From Dicaeum eximium (lineage: Eukaryota; Chordata; Aves; Passeriformes; Dicaeidae), in the NCBI GenBank assembly GCA_013396995.1, contig VWZP01005794.1:1561355-1625354 (forward strand): a stretch of DNA of 64,000 bases. The letters are read 5' to 3'. The position numbers and the translations under genes are program-made. Below the pieces are notes generated by a model, which made no database searches, was not told the origin of the DNA, and saw only the letters and a program-made list of their open reading frames with translations. This document shows, one piece after another, positions 37,164 to 48,543 of this stretch (within the stretch, counting starts at the first letter, position 1; each line of letters opens with the position of its first letter).

Positions 37164-38662
37164 CTACAATTTAAAAAAAAAAAAAAAAAAGAAAAATAAA
37201 AGAAAATTATAGAGAGGAAAAAAATAAAAAGAGAGGAGATAAAAGAAGAACTTAGTTTTCAAAATTGAATGTAAGGAATGTATTTCTGTTTTTCTTATTT
37301 AATAATGAATTCCTGCATGAGCTTTTCCAACTTACACAATTGTCTAACATGATAAAACAGCTACATTAAACTTATGTGCAAGAATTATTTTTTCATTATT
37401 TCCATATTTTTAATTAAAACAAATTTATTAAATCACGCTTTCACCAAAACTGTGACCTTCAGTCAAACAAGTCTTATTGTTTAGATACCTATGAGAATAA
37501 GAAAATAGAATATCTAAACAGAATAGTTCATACCCAAATTGCATTGCCAAATATATCAAATATTAAGGACCATCTATTATCACATAAGATTAGTTGCTTA
37601 CCTGGTTTTAGTCTGAGACAGATTTTTAAAAAAATATTGTTTGTCAAATTTTTAAATTTGCATTAGTACTTGTTTTAACAGAAAGCTATAAAAACTGACC
37701 AAGTATTGAAAAATGCCAGTGTGTATTTGACACACCAGCTTTGACATATTGCTACACTTAATTGCTACACTTAAGATTTGCATATTGCCACACATAATTT
37801 AAATTATGTACTTCAGCTGTACATAATTTAAAGGGTATTAATAAATAATTTAATATTACATCTCACTCATAAATATTGAATAGTTCCCCAGATTCAAATA
37901 TCATATACCAATAGAAACATGAAGTAAAAACCAAGTCAATAAAAATATTATTTTGTCATTCTAGCCATCTATATTTTGTTTATGGCTGAGTCTTTATAGG
38001 TTTCATTGTACACAGAAAGTAACAAATGCATTAAATTGCTGTGAATTAAGCCTCTTGCTAAATAAGTAGTAAAATTAATCTTACTGCTATTTGTCTGGAC
38101 TTGGGAAAAACCTGCTTTGCAGGAAACTACACCTTACATACAAGTGCTTGAGTTTTGGAGATTCTGTCCAAGTATTTAGACACATGGAAATAATCAGTTT
38201 TGTGTATTTTCACAAGCATTTCTGTCACTTTCATATAGAATTGCGTCCTTTCCCTCCACTGTACATCTTAAACAAATGTGATTCCACTCATCTTGCCCTT
38301 GTCAAAATGAAAAACAAAAGTTAGAATATGAGAGGAATATAAGGGCTTGTTATCTTACACCTGATTTTACTTTATGGGAAGCTTGAATGAGTTATTATCC
38401 TATGATGATGAATAATGTAAACAATGAAGGTATTCAGGATATGCTTTAATAGCAAACACAGATGTCTTATCTGAAGGCAGTTGGTTACTATAAGAAGAAG
38501 TAAAATGTTAAAATCCTAGAATCATTTTCCATGTCAGGAAGATATTTAGTTTTTATAAATAATTTTAAATACAATGTAAACCTAGGTCATTACTACACAT
38601 AAAGGATATTTGAACAGAAGGACAATGATAATGATTGAAAAACCAATAGAAGAAGTTCTTAC
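37164..38662 (-). other. Intron, 1.5 kb, inside CUB10 (first of two)
   Basis: A GT-AG phase 1 intron. Its 3' end, at 37171-37250, is an unusually long polypyrimidine tract on the transcribed sense strand, including 18 consecutive T. Nothing else was recognised. Confidence 0.85.
37171..37250 (-). promoter_or_regulatory. Extended polypyrimidine tract before the CUB10 middle exon
   Basis: Read on the minus strand, about 80 nt are almost all T and C, including T18, and end 8 nt before the AG of the acceptor (AATTGTAG). It is several times longer than the usual tract of 10 to 30 nt and should bind U2AF and PTB-type proteins well; that is inference from general splicing knowledge. Confidence 0.7.
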
Positions 38663-38779
38663 CAAATTCTTTAGGGACAGTTATTGAATAATGGCAAGTC
38701 TGTCCAGCAGTGTAATTATGAGGATAATTTGGTGATAAAACCACTCCCTCTGATCCAGTATACTGCCCTCCACATGGTG
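38663..38779 (-). CDS. CSMD1: CSMD1 exon: CUB domain 10, first part
   Basis: A 117-bp exon, phase 1 at both ends. It encodes PCGGQYTGSEGVVLSPNYPH followed by NYTAGQTCHYSITVPKEF. The first CUB cysteine pair is PCGG and TCHY. The HNYTAG segment carries an N-glycosylation sequon. The usual CxW after the second cysteine of the pair is CxY here. The acceptor is TTTTCCAG and the donor TTTG/GTAAGA. CUB10 is divided into three exons by phase 1 introns, unlike CUB8 and CUB9. Confidence 0.96.
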
Positions 38780-39590
38780 CTGGAAAACAAACACAGAGAA
38801 ACATGTTATATTAATTGGAGCTGTCTATATTAGTTACGTCTAAAAAAAATCTAAATATCACAAAATGACACTTTACTCATTTTACTTCTGTTTTGTTTAC
38901 CTGTTCTGAAATATCTAGTGATTCTTTCTCAGGATAAAATTTTATTACTATTATAATTCTTTCAAGAAATTATAATTTCCTGAAAATTAGAATACATGCA
39001 AGTTTTACTTGACTGCAAGTATTCACACAGGACTGGAAATATAAGTTATTTAATTGAAAGATACTGTAAACACAGGTTTTAGGTTGGGTTTTCATTTGAA
39101 TATCTGTCTATATCTATCCACGTTAAAAACATGTCAGGAAAATATATGGTATTGCATTAAAAATGTCACAGAGGAATTCATAGATATGCTGACACTACCC
39201 TACATAGAATGCCAAAAATTCTGCTTTGTTAAAGTACGCTTGAATTGCTTTATTTTCATATCTTCCTAGATGATTATGAAAAGTTCACATAGATTGTACA
39301 TATAAAAACTTCTTTGGCTTCATATGTATGTAAAAAAAAAACCAAAAACATCAGAAAAGTAAGATAAACTTTTTAGAGCTACAGAAGTTAGAAGACATAT
39401 TTAAGAATAGTGGACCTGAAATCCCCAAGACAAGTCAAGATTTATATGAGTGGTAGTTCTGCTGTATTCCAAGAAAAACAATGAACAGTGTACGCATGGC
39501 ACGTTCCTCCATGTATGGGCTGTAAATGTGGCATACTAAGGGATAGATGGAGGGATCATTTTTAAGTTCAAATATCTCCTTGTGTTGGAT

Positions 39591-39636
39591 ACTGAGTAAA
39601 TAGATTTCTATACACTGAGTAAATAGATTTCTATAC
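39591..39636. repeat. 23-bp tandem duplication
   Basis: Two identical adjacent 23-bp units (each begins ACTGAGTAAATAG and ends TTCTATAC), followed by the first four bases of a third. Confidence 0.95.
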
Positions 39637-39837
39637 ACTGCTGTCACTCTTTTCACATTTTGGAAAAGCCCAGCTTCCTATCTAAATCTTCATTAAAAGA
39701 TAAGTCTTGTATTAAATTAGTTACATACAATTCAGTGAGCTTTTTATTGTGAGAAATTATTTCCTAAAAAAATATAGTTTTCACCACAGATTATTTTAAG
39801 AAGTTATCTTACTCAAAAAACCAATAATAAAATTATT

Positions 39838-39866
39838 TTATAAATAAATAAATAAATAGATAAATA
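39838..39866. repeat. AAAT microsatellite
   Basis: Five to six AAAT units with one GATA-like interruption near the right end. Confidence 0.9.
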
Positions 39867-40004
39867 TGGTTATTAAAAATAGCATCGTCATATTAATTTG
39901 CTTTTAAGCAAGGAAAATATCATTCCACTATAAGGAACAAAGTAAATCAATGTTACCCTGCTGTGGGCATCTTGCATAGAGCAGAGTACAATCTAACAAC
40001 TTCC

Positions 40005-40265
40005 TGGAAACTAACTCAGAGGAGGACCTATGGCCCAGGTGGACAACAAGGTCGTTGATGTGGGGCGATGAAAGTACCTTGTTCCAAACTCCTGGCTCTG
40101 CAGACCTGGCTCATGTGCTGTGGAGCTCTGCCCAGTGAGCGACCCTGTGCTTTGGATATCCTTGGCTCTTAGCCCTTGTGGAGCAGACCTGCTCTTTCTG
40201 CTCCCTGACAGGTCTTTAAAATCATGCATGAAATATCTGCACAAGCTTGACTTCCTTATACAAAA
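40005..40265. other. GC-richer block, unclassified
   Basis: About 260 bp (from AACTCAGAGGAGGACC to AAGCTTGACTTCC) stands out from the flanking AT-rich intron. An 87-codon minus-strand reading frame crosses it, with no domain and no splice-site logic relative to CSMD1. It may be an old transposon. Confidence 0.3.
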
Positions 40266-40700
40266 AGGCAGCAATTAATACTACAAATCCACGTCTTCTC
40301 TTAGCTGCTTATATGAATTATTCAAAAATCCAGTGTAATGATAGAAGATGAGAAGTTTGATCTATCAGTAGACAGAATAGGATTACGTGGCTGAAGTGAA
40401 ACTCAAATATCACAAGGAATTAGTTCATGGCATGAATTTAAAATCTTCATTATTTCCTTCTCTTCTTGCTTTGAGGATATCAGAAACTATGCCACAAAGT
40501 CTGATTACCACATGAATTTCTCAAATCGTGAATATTTCATTGCAATGAAAGTGTATCACTTACACTTAATTTAAAACAAACTCTAAAGTTATGGAGTTTT
40601 AGGAATGTTTTCTTCTAAACTGTGTTTTTCTATAATTAAAAATCTAAAATTTTGCAGATTATTTCTTAACATAAATAAATTAGTACTTTATGGACTTTAT

Positions 40701-40740
40701 TAACTATATATGTAATATATGTATATATGTAACATATGTA
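40701..40740. repeat. TA/TG-rich low-complexity tract
   Basis: Alternating TATATG and TAATATATG units over 40 bp. No function can be inferred. Confidence 0.8.
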
Positions 40741-41183
40741 GCTTCTTTTTGATTTGTTGAAATTGTCCCGTATACACAACACAAACACTGAAACAAGAAA
40801 TAGAGGATAAATTATTTAGCCACAGTTCTGAGATGTCACTTTAATTTTCTGCCTCAGTAACTATAATTCTTATTCCAAGGTGACAATTAATGCAGTATTG
40901 AGATGGTTGTGATACCTATTCTAAATAAAACTGGGTGTCTAAAGAATCTTACATATTACATTGCAATCATTACATGAACATGTGTTGATTCCAGAGTTTA
41001 AACACATTTTTAAATACTTAATACATTATTGACTTAGCTATAGTCCAGTACTCATCTTAATTTTTTTTTTTTTACCTCTTTTATTTACACAAGATGTATG
41101 TGTAGAAATAGTGGAAATACCCTCAGAGACTGAGAAATTGAATTCTCTGGGCAGACAAGGGAAATGGTAAAAAAACTACATAC

Positions 41184-41378
41184 CATTACAAGAGGGCAAC
41201 GCTCTGTTCCAAGCTGGCTTTCCATCTGTACCAATTACACATGTTATAGTTGAAGGTTCAATAATCTTATATCCAGAATCACACTGGTAAGTAATAGTTG
41301 AACCAAGCTTAAAGTCTGTTCCAATTCTTGTACCGTTCATGATGTTTCCAGGATCAAAACAAGCTTCCCGTGGCTTTT
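41184..41378 (-). CDS. CSMD1: CSMD1 exon: sushi domain 9, complete
   Basis: A 195-bp exon, phase 1 at both ends. It reads KPREACFDPGNIMNGTRIGT, then TITYQCDSGYKIIEPSTITC, and ends DGKPAWNRALPSCN. Four cysteines and the tryptophan are present, and MNGTRIG is an N-glycosylation sequon. The acceptor is TTTTAACAG and the donor AATG/GTATGT. It is one codon longer than the other two 192-bp sushi exons because of the VIGTDGKP loop. The frame contains no ATG near its start, so simple ORF searches miss it. Confidence 0.95.
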
Positions 41379-43204
41379 CTGTTAAAATGAATTACAGTAC
41401 ATCTATATACACTTTCAATAAAAAAAAAAAGGCAAAATGAACTATCATCAGTGGTTTTTTTCAGTCAGTTCAAATTATTTGACAACTTATGAATATATTA
41501 TTCTTGTTCAATTATGGATCATGGATGCTTGCTTAGGATTGATTATCTTGAAGAGGAAATTATGATGACACTGAATGACTCCAATCAAGTTTAGTATTTA
41601 GAAGTAAAATGACCAGCTCTAGAATGAACCACTTCTATATGCATATTGGTGACAAAAGGAAGAACAGGGAAAATGTGGGTCCTTTCCAGAAAGAAATGGG
41701 AGATCTGGTTACCCAGGACATGGAAAAGTCTGAGGTAGTCAACAGTAAGGGCATGTAGCTACAGGACAAGGGAGAGTGGCTTCAGACTGAAAGAGGGTAG
41801 GTGTAGATTGGATATAAGGAAGTAATCCTTTACCATGAGAGTGGTGAGGCACTGGAACAGGTTACCCAGAGAAGTTTTGGATGTCACCTCCCTGGAAGTA
41901 TTCTGCGTCAAATTGGATGGGGCTTTGAACAACCCAGTCTAGAGGAAGGTGTCCCTACCATGACAGGGGTGTTGGAACTAGATCATCTTTAAGTCTCTTC
42001 CAATTCAAAAGTGTTCTGTAATTTTATACATTTTATATAAAGTACTGAATAATATACATCAGAAAAGTATTAAATTATTAGGCAAAACCAGACTGCCCAT
42101 TGAGTACAATAACTTTTTAAAATACAGTATTCTGTTCTTGTACCTTTTATTTTTATCTCATTATAATTTAATTTAACTTTCAGTTGCATAGAGGAACTCA
42201 TATCACACTGTACTGAGAACAAAACAGACACACAATGAAAATGTGTATGCACATTTTCAGTTGTCCTCTTTATCTCCTTCTGCTCAACATCTCATTTTCT
42301 TTCCTTGCAGGTCTTGCAGATTTTCTCGAACAAACTGTTTTCCCATTTTTTGATATATTGTTTAACAGTCTAAGATTTCATTCATGGCAATATGACAATT
42401 ACTTTGGGAAGAACCTTGCACACATGGAGAATAATGTGTGATGCTGGATGATAGATGAAGACTAAATATAAAAATGATTTTATTGTTCTTTTTCACTCCT
42501 TTCTCTTTTATAGGTATATTTTTTCTGTGATTCTTAGATCTTGTCCTTCATTTTTAACAGGCACATTAATGTTGTTTGCTTCAATTGTCAAGAATAAGAA
42601 GCTGAGGCAGCAGTTCTGCTGCTGCAAAACAGCTTGATAAAACTCAGCAAAAATTATAATCAAGCCACAGACAACATCTGTGACTGGAAAAGAAACAAGC
42701 ATCTTCAATGATTGTCTGGCTTTAATAAACAGTCAGCATAACCCAGTCTCTATCTAGTAAGAGGCACCTCCTACAAAAAAAAAAAAAAGCTAATACTATC
42801 CAGTAGTATTAATTCAAAAATGCATTTGTATATTCAAAACAATGTGGAAAGGAAAATGTATTGGCATGTATTGACAAGACAGAAGAAGTAGTCCGGTGGT
42901 CTTCTTGAGTAAGACAATTTCACTACTGTCAAACTTTTTCCCGATGTTACTTTTGATGTGCATCTTCTACCTATTTTTTTTTTCTGGAAGATGAAAATGT
43001 GCATAAGTGATGTGAAAGATTTCATTAAATAGGATTTCTGTGTTCCTTCACATATTAACAGAAAATAGTTTTTAAAACATACATTGATGCATAAAGTTAT
43101 TTGGTAGTTCAGTTATGAGTACATACAGAAGGAAACAGATCTGAGTCTCAATAATTACTAAGTAACATTTTTTCCTTTTATTTAGACTACAATGAGAACA
43201 GTAC
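41379..43204 (-). other. Intron, 1.8 kb, between CUB9 and sushi 9 exons
   Basis: A GT-AG phase 1 intron. It contains an internally deleted CR1 element at 41667-42030. A 13-base A run lies near 42776. The remainder is AT-rich with no recognised feature. Confidence 0.8.
41667..42030 (+). mobile_element. CR1 LINE with internal deletion, plus orientation
   Basis: The left third (GGGAGATCTGGTTACCCAGG, ATGGAAAAGTCTGAGGTAGT) is CR1 sequence from upstream in the reverse transcriptase ORF. From about 41756 it jumps to the 3' UTR: GTAGATTGGATATAAGGAAG, GGCACTGGAACAGGTTACCC, then TGGAACTAGATCATCTTTAA. The tail ends near GTTCTGTAATTTTAT. About 1 kb or more of the standard element is missing between the two parts. 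Confidence 0.82.
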
Positions 43205-43392
43205 CTTTATAGTCAATGGCAAATCCTGACATTCCAACAGAAGCATCACTGCGAAAAGCCAGAAACAGACTGTTACCATTGCTCTCTATTCTTTCAGGAG
43301 CCTGTGAGCCTTGAAAACTGCCAATTAGAGGACTGTTGGAATCTTCTCCTTCATAAATATGTAGAAAATCATAACTAGGTTCCATATTGAAA
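43205..43392 (-). CDS. CSMD1: CSMD1 exon: CUB domain 9, C-terminal part
   Basis: A 188-bp exon, phase 2 to phase 1. It encodes FNMEPSYDFLHIYEGEDSNS, then PLIGSFQGSQAPERIESNGN, and ends FLAFRSDASVGMSGFAIDYK. Glu in NMEPSYD, the following Asp (YDFL) and Asp in FRSDAS match the three acidic calcium ligands of cbCUB domains, so this domain probably binds calcium. The acceptor is TTTTCAG and the donor AAAG/GTACTG. The protein start that can be read at MEP is an internal methionine, not a translation start. Confidence 0.96.
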
Positions 43393-44756
43393 CTGAAAAT
43401 AAAGGGAAAAAATAATTAAGTCTTCGGATTTTTTTTAACGAGTTAAACATTACTGTGTCTGTAGTTGCCAATTTCCTGCCTAACACATTTTTTTCTCCAG
43501 AAATAAATGTCTTTTTAAACATGATTCACAGTAAAAAAATTCTCTGTGGAGTTATTTTTATCATTGATATGAACACATTAAGCTTTCCAAAAGCCATTAT
43601 GAATATCCTGCCACCTTCCTTAAACACCTTTCTCAAGATCCTGGAATTATGATTCAGAAGGGCTGCCTCTGACCAAAGGAATGATCCAGAATAGTAGCCT
43701 GAATTAACAGCTCAGCTTTTAGATGGCTAAACTGGATGATATTCAATCCACCCATTCCAAACATGTTTATCATTTTATGAAACTAGATGCTTTCATATGG
43801 ATAGACCATTATCTTGGAACTTTGTTCTTACCCAGATGGTATCAGACATGATAAACTAATGTGAATGAATATTAATTCTCACTAAACCATCTATGTTATG
43901 CTATATTTGATGACATTTATATGTTTTACAAAGTAATTATGAAGATAATAGAATGTCTTTTAGAGGAATTTGAGGAGAATTCTGAGAAAATATAAAGATA
44001 AATCTCAGGTAGTTCTGGGAAATGCATACAGAGGAACACTGAAGAAAATATAAGAAAATTAAGACTGCATTAAACAAAAATACATTTAAAAGAGCAGGCA
44101 AGGACTAAGTCAGGTGAATAGATTTTTTTTTTCAATTTATCTTTGTGGAACAAAATAAATATTTGTCTTTTTCCTGTGTGTGATGGTCAGAATTTTTCTC
44201 TCTGTTATATCAATTAGTACTATTAGATGCAAACTTTTCCAAAATATATAAGACAAAAAGAATAATAACTTTAGCTAAGTAATCACAAAAACATTTTCAT
44301 AATGTCAAATGGAAACACCTTCATATAATGAATAATATTTTATGCCTTATTTTTAAGAGGTAAGAGAAGTCAGAAAAATACTTTAAAATATTTACTAAGA
44401 CAGATAATTTTCAGCTGAGAATTTTAAAAGTGACAAAAGGAAGTGATAAAAGGAATAGAAACCTAAAGACCAAAACTAAGGACAATCAAATTGAACAGAG
44501 CAATCTTTCTCTGTTTCAATCTTTCTGTAGGAAACACACATTTGACAAAACATAATGCATCTCCCTATTCTCAGTCCACATTCACACCATGTGCAGGCAC
44601 TGCTGGCTTCTCCAAGCCAGTTCCTTGAGCATAGCACAGGCCTTGCTGTAGCAGACTGCTCGAGAATGAGAAAGGTTGGGTGAAATGAACAGAAAATGAT
44701 ATGTTAAGAAAGTAGCATTTGCAGAGGTCAAATAAACATCATTTCTTCTCCTCTCC

Positions 44757-44886
44757 ATCTGCCAAAGGTCTTGGGAGTCTGGAAAGGTCCCTGCTCTCTG
44801 AAAGGTGGCCAATCTTACTGCAGGTTACAAGAAGGGTGTAAGAGAAGAACGAGGGAACTCCAGGCCTGTCTAACCTCAGTTACTGA
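44757..44886 (+). mobile_element. CR1 LINE ORF2 fragment, plus orientation
   Basis: GCCAAAGGTCTTGGGAGTCT, GGTGGCCAATCTTACTGCAG and GGGAACTCCAGGCCTGTCTA follow the order of the CR1 reverse transcriptase region, in which the last part normally encodes NYRPVSLTS. It is a short piece without a 3' end. Confidence 0.6.
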
Positions 44887-45305
44887 AAAGTGTGTGTATT
44901 ACTGGACTGCAACCATATAGAGAATTTATTGGAAGTACAGCATAAACAGAAAATTCCATTATATTTCTCATACTGGACTCCTTACAATAATACTCACAAA
45001 CAAATCTGAGTGCTAAGTAACAGTAAGTTTCTTTCATCTTATTTGAAATGGAGCATTTGCATAGATTATTTAGGCAATCCACTGAAATATGTTGCTTACT
45101 ACACCTATCATGTGACATCTTCAAGAGTGTAATTAGTGGAGACGTATTCTCATCTATTAATGCTATTTGACCAAATACTAGAATAACAGAATTACTGTAT
45201 TTTTATTATGTAATTTCAAGTACGTTAAAATCCCGTTCTTTAATTTTGTGTCTATCAATAAGTTTTTAGAAAATAAACTGCAGTCCATAATTAAAGAAAC
45301 TGGAC

Positions 45306-45369
45306 TTTTTTTTTGTTTGGTGTTGTTTGGTTGTTGTTGTTGTTTTGGTGTTATGTTGCTTTTTTTTTG
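45306..45369. repeat. T-rich and GTT-rich low-complexity tract
   Basis: T runs flank several GTT units. It is responsible for the Gln/Asn-rich minus-strand reading frame seen across it, which is not a gene. Confidence 0.85.
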
Positions 45370-46166
45370 ACAGAAAAGGTACAAATGTTATACAACAAAA
45401 TTCTCAACATGCCACCATCTCTTCCTGAAAGAACCACAACTGTTCTACACTTCACTTCCACTGAAGTCAACAGCAATGCTACCATTCTCAGCTTTAAAAT
45501 CACACTTAAAATACAGTATCAAAAATGAAAAAAATTTGCATTTGCATTCATAGATATTGCAAGCAAAATGATCATATAGGACTGATTCAACTAGAGATGA
45601 CAAACAGAATAATGCATTATGACTATATCCCTGAACTTCAGCTCATAAAAATCTATGTAACACATATAGGTTGATTATGGAACACAGAAGAAATAATTAA
45701 AATTATGATACAATATTTTCTCAGCATCTTTCATCTCTTGACTAAGTAGAACAATATTTTTTTCTGGTCTATGCACTTTAAGCAAAGTATATTTAGGTTG
45801 TATTTCTAAAAAACCTGAAAGAACTTAATTACAGATAAAATTTCCACTACACTTTAAGTCTTGACTCTTAGTTACAATAGCATAAATCAAGCATTTCTAC
45901 AAATTGAAATGGTCTTTCAAAGATTTTTATTTGATATGTCAAAGAAAGTTTTGTTCTTCAGGAACATATTGGATAGCAAATGTACCATACAGTTATATAT
46001 TTTTCTTTTGTATTATTTGGAATCAATGATATAGCACATATTAGATATATGCTCCAGGATGTAGCCAGAGAATTTATTTAGAAGCTTTCGAAATTATAAA
46101 TATTGACATTTTTAGATTTGACATTTAAAACCCTTTAAAAGAGAGGCATTCATTGAGAAATAGTAC

Positions 46167-46305
46167 CTTTTGAATATCAAGGCAATGACAAAGTCAGGGT
46201 TTACTTTTATTCTCCAGTCACATTCTTTCCCAGGAGGATAAGGCTGTGGATAGTTAGGCGATAAAATAACTCCTGCTGGGCCTGTCAGATTTCCTCCACA
46301 TGCAG
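46167..46305 (-). CDS. CSMD1: CSMD1 exon: CUB domain 9, N-terminal part
   Basis: A 139-bp exon, phase 1 to phase 2. It encodes ACGGNLTGPAGVILSPNYPQ, then PYPPGKECDWRIKV and NPDFVIALIFK. The first CUB cysteine pair is ACGG and ECDW. GGNLTGP is an N-glycosylation sequon. The exon ends AAA AG, and the serine codon is completed by the next exon. The donor GTACTA is weaker than the consensus but supported by the frame. The split position is the same as in CUB8, showing that the two domains share an exon pattern. Confidence 0.96.
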
Positions 46306-48351
46306 CTGTCACAATGTAAAAAGAAATAGGAATATAGTCACATGTTAAATTCACAAGCACATATTAGCTAAGTAGGAGGAAAATGACTTCTACATTTACC
46401 AAAATTAATATTTTTTTTAAACACAGAACTTTCCCACTTCCTGTTAGCAAAAGCTTTTCTATTTTCCTCTTAAAAAAGTGATCTCTGCTCATATTCAAAC
46501 ATGATAAAGGATGAAATCTTTCTAAAGGAATAAAAATATGAAGTTAAATAGGAATTCCTGCATGTTTTTGATATTACTTAATCCTATCTAATCCTTGTCC
46601 CTATCATGCTGGAAATTTCTTATGTACTGGAAGTACTTTAAGGACTGGAAAAGCTCAATAGTAGGACTCAGGTTGGAGTTTCTATTGACCATAGATGCTA
46701 CAGAAACCAGTTTGATTCACTTAGTAAAGATATTACCCTAATCAAAAATCAAATACATTCATTTTGTTTCCGGGAATTGAACTTTTAAACACATAAGGAA
46801 TCCTACTCTCATAGATGATACTCACCTCTACAAAGTCTAACTAAAGTAAGTCTAATAAAAAAGTACAGGCTGCATCTACATTAACAAGTCAATTAAACTA
46901 AGAGAAACACATTTATAGTGCAAAACAGTTGTTACTAAGGATTTCGAATCTACAGTAAACATTTTAAGGAGATTTCTTTTCAGGCCATTCCATTTATAAG
47001 TCAGCATACTAAAGTAAGGACCTTATGAAAATTTTAATATGACATATAATGGCTTTGCAGAACTCTTAAGGTTTCTACTACAGTCATGTCTACACTAAAG
47101 ATTGCTTTAATCTGCTTTCTCCTTCAGTCACCTGGAGTATATGGAAGAATAACAGTAACTATATATATATTTTGCTTAAAGGGATTCTCTCTTTCTTTCT
47201 TATTTCCTTCTTTCTTTTAGGTTTGTTTTGTTGGGGTTTTATACTAGACTATAAAGAAATATGGAGTGATTATATTTGATATCTAAAGTAAAAATATGAA
47301 TCTTCTAGACTTAGATACCATAATATATTATTATAATTTTTTCTTCAGGTATTTACTTTGTGAATGATCCCAATATGTTTAGTAAGCATTTTCATATCTT
47401 TGTACACTGCACATAAGGTATCTAGAAGACAGTACACAGATTATGTGCTTCTCCAATTCTGTTACATGATATGGAGTCAGAGAAAGTATCCTCCATTTTC
47501 TTGAATCTTTCACAGTATTTTTACTTCAGAGAAACAGAGGGACTGCAGTTGTTTAAGGATATGCTATTTTGGAAAGTGCCTCTCCAAAATGCCTTGTAGA
47601 AAGAAAAAGCATGTTTATTCCACTGATATTGTATCTGGGATTTAGGATTGCTAAAGTAAGTCTTCATTTAATTATAAATCAGTAGGCAACAAAACAACAA
47701 GGATTTTAAAAATTACTATGCCCAGCAGATCAATTTGCAGATGCTGATTACACATAGAAAACCTACCTCAATGACCTTAAAAATACAATTCAGCAAAACT
47801 TCTAAGCCTGTAATTATTGTCTACTGACAAGAACCTCAGTGAAACCTTTATACAATCTAGCACTATGGATCCACCCTCTCCTAGTGTTATGGAAATATAT
47901 CTAATTCCTTTCAACAGTATTGTCACTTGGATCCCCTCTGCATCTCCTTTTCCCAATAAACATCCATCTTTGAAGGTATTGCACAGGACGGGTATTTAAT
48001 CTGTAAGAAAACTCAGACATATATATATATTCCAAATGCAACCAAACTATTACATAGGAGAACATTCTAATGAAACCACTGCAACATAAATTCTTTTCTC
48101 CAAATCACCATTTCTGTTTACTTATTTCTGTTAGACTTTGTCACTTTTATGAAGTTTTAAGAACCAAGTAAGAAAATCATACCCAAAAAATAGTGTTAAT
48201 CAAGAGAGCAAGACTCACATTGTCTGTAAGTACAAAATAAGTGAGTTCTGCAGAGATCATCACTCCAGCATGGGCACCATATGCCCAATAATTGAACAAG
48301 AAATCTGATCTGTATTAGTCCTAAATAGAGACTAAATTCTCATCTCAATAC
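46306..48351 (-). other. Intron, 2.0 kb, between sushi 8 and CUB9 exons
   Basis: A GT-AG phase 1 intron. It has a pyrimidine-rich simple repeat at 47186-47219 and short TA runs near 47160 and 48020. Nothing else was recognised. Confidence 0.8.
47186..47219. repeat. Pyrimidine-rich CTTT-like simple repeat
   Basis: CTCTCTTTCTTTCTT continues into TCCTTCTTTCTTTT. A purine tract on the transcribed sense strand. Confidence 0.8.
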
Positions 48352-48543
48352 CTATGCATGTAGGGGGATCGGGTTGCCAAAAGAATCGGTTGTTCAGCTG
48401 CACACATGTAATTTTAGCCTGCCCTTGCAGCTGATAGCCTGGGTCACACTGGAAGGTGGTGGTGTCTCCAGGTTCCCTGCTGTCTCCGTATCTCGTGCCA
48501 TTCTGTGGTGTCCCAGGATCATTACAAGTTGATGCAATGGAAG
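48352..48543 (-). CDS. CSMD1: CSMD1 exon: sushi domain 8, complete
   Basis: A single 192-bp exon, phase 1 at both ends. The module starts SIASTCNDPGTPQNGTRYGD, continues FQCDPGYQLQGQAKITC, and ends VQLNNRFFWQPDPPTCI. Four cysteines and the tryptophan are all present. PQNGTRY carries an N-glycosylation sequon (NGT). The acceptor is TTTTGCAG and the donor AG/GTATTG. The length matches the sushi 7 exon exactly, as expected for duplicated modules. The aromatic insertion NNRFFWQPD is a strong CSMD1 signature. Confidence 0.96.

Larger units (their letters stand above)
38780..41183 (-). other. Intron, 2.4 kb, between sushi 9 and CUB10 exons
   Basis: A GT-AG phase 1 intron. It holds a 23-bp tandem duplication at 39591-39636, an AAAT repeat at 39838-39866, a TA/TG-rich tract at 40701-40740, and a GC-richer block of unknown origin at about 40005-40265. 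Confidence 0.8.
43393..46166 (-). other. Intron, 2.8 kb, inside the CUB9 domain
   Basis: A GT-AG phase 2 intron. It contains a piece of CR1 reverse transcriptase sequence near 44757-44886 and a GTT-rich low-complexity tract at 45306-45369. The rest is AT-rich unique sequence in which nothing was recognised. Confidence 0.8.
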
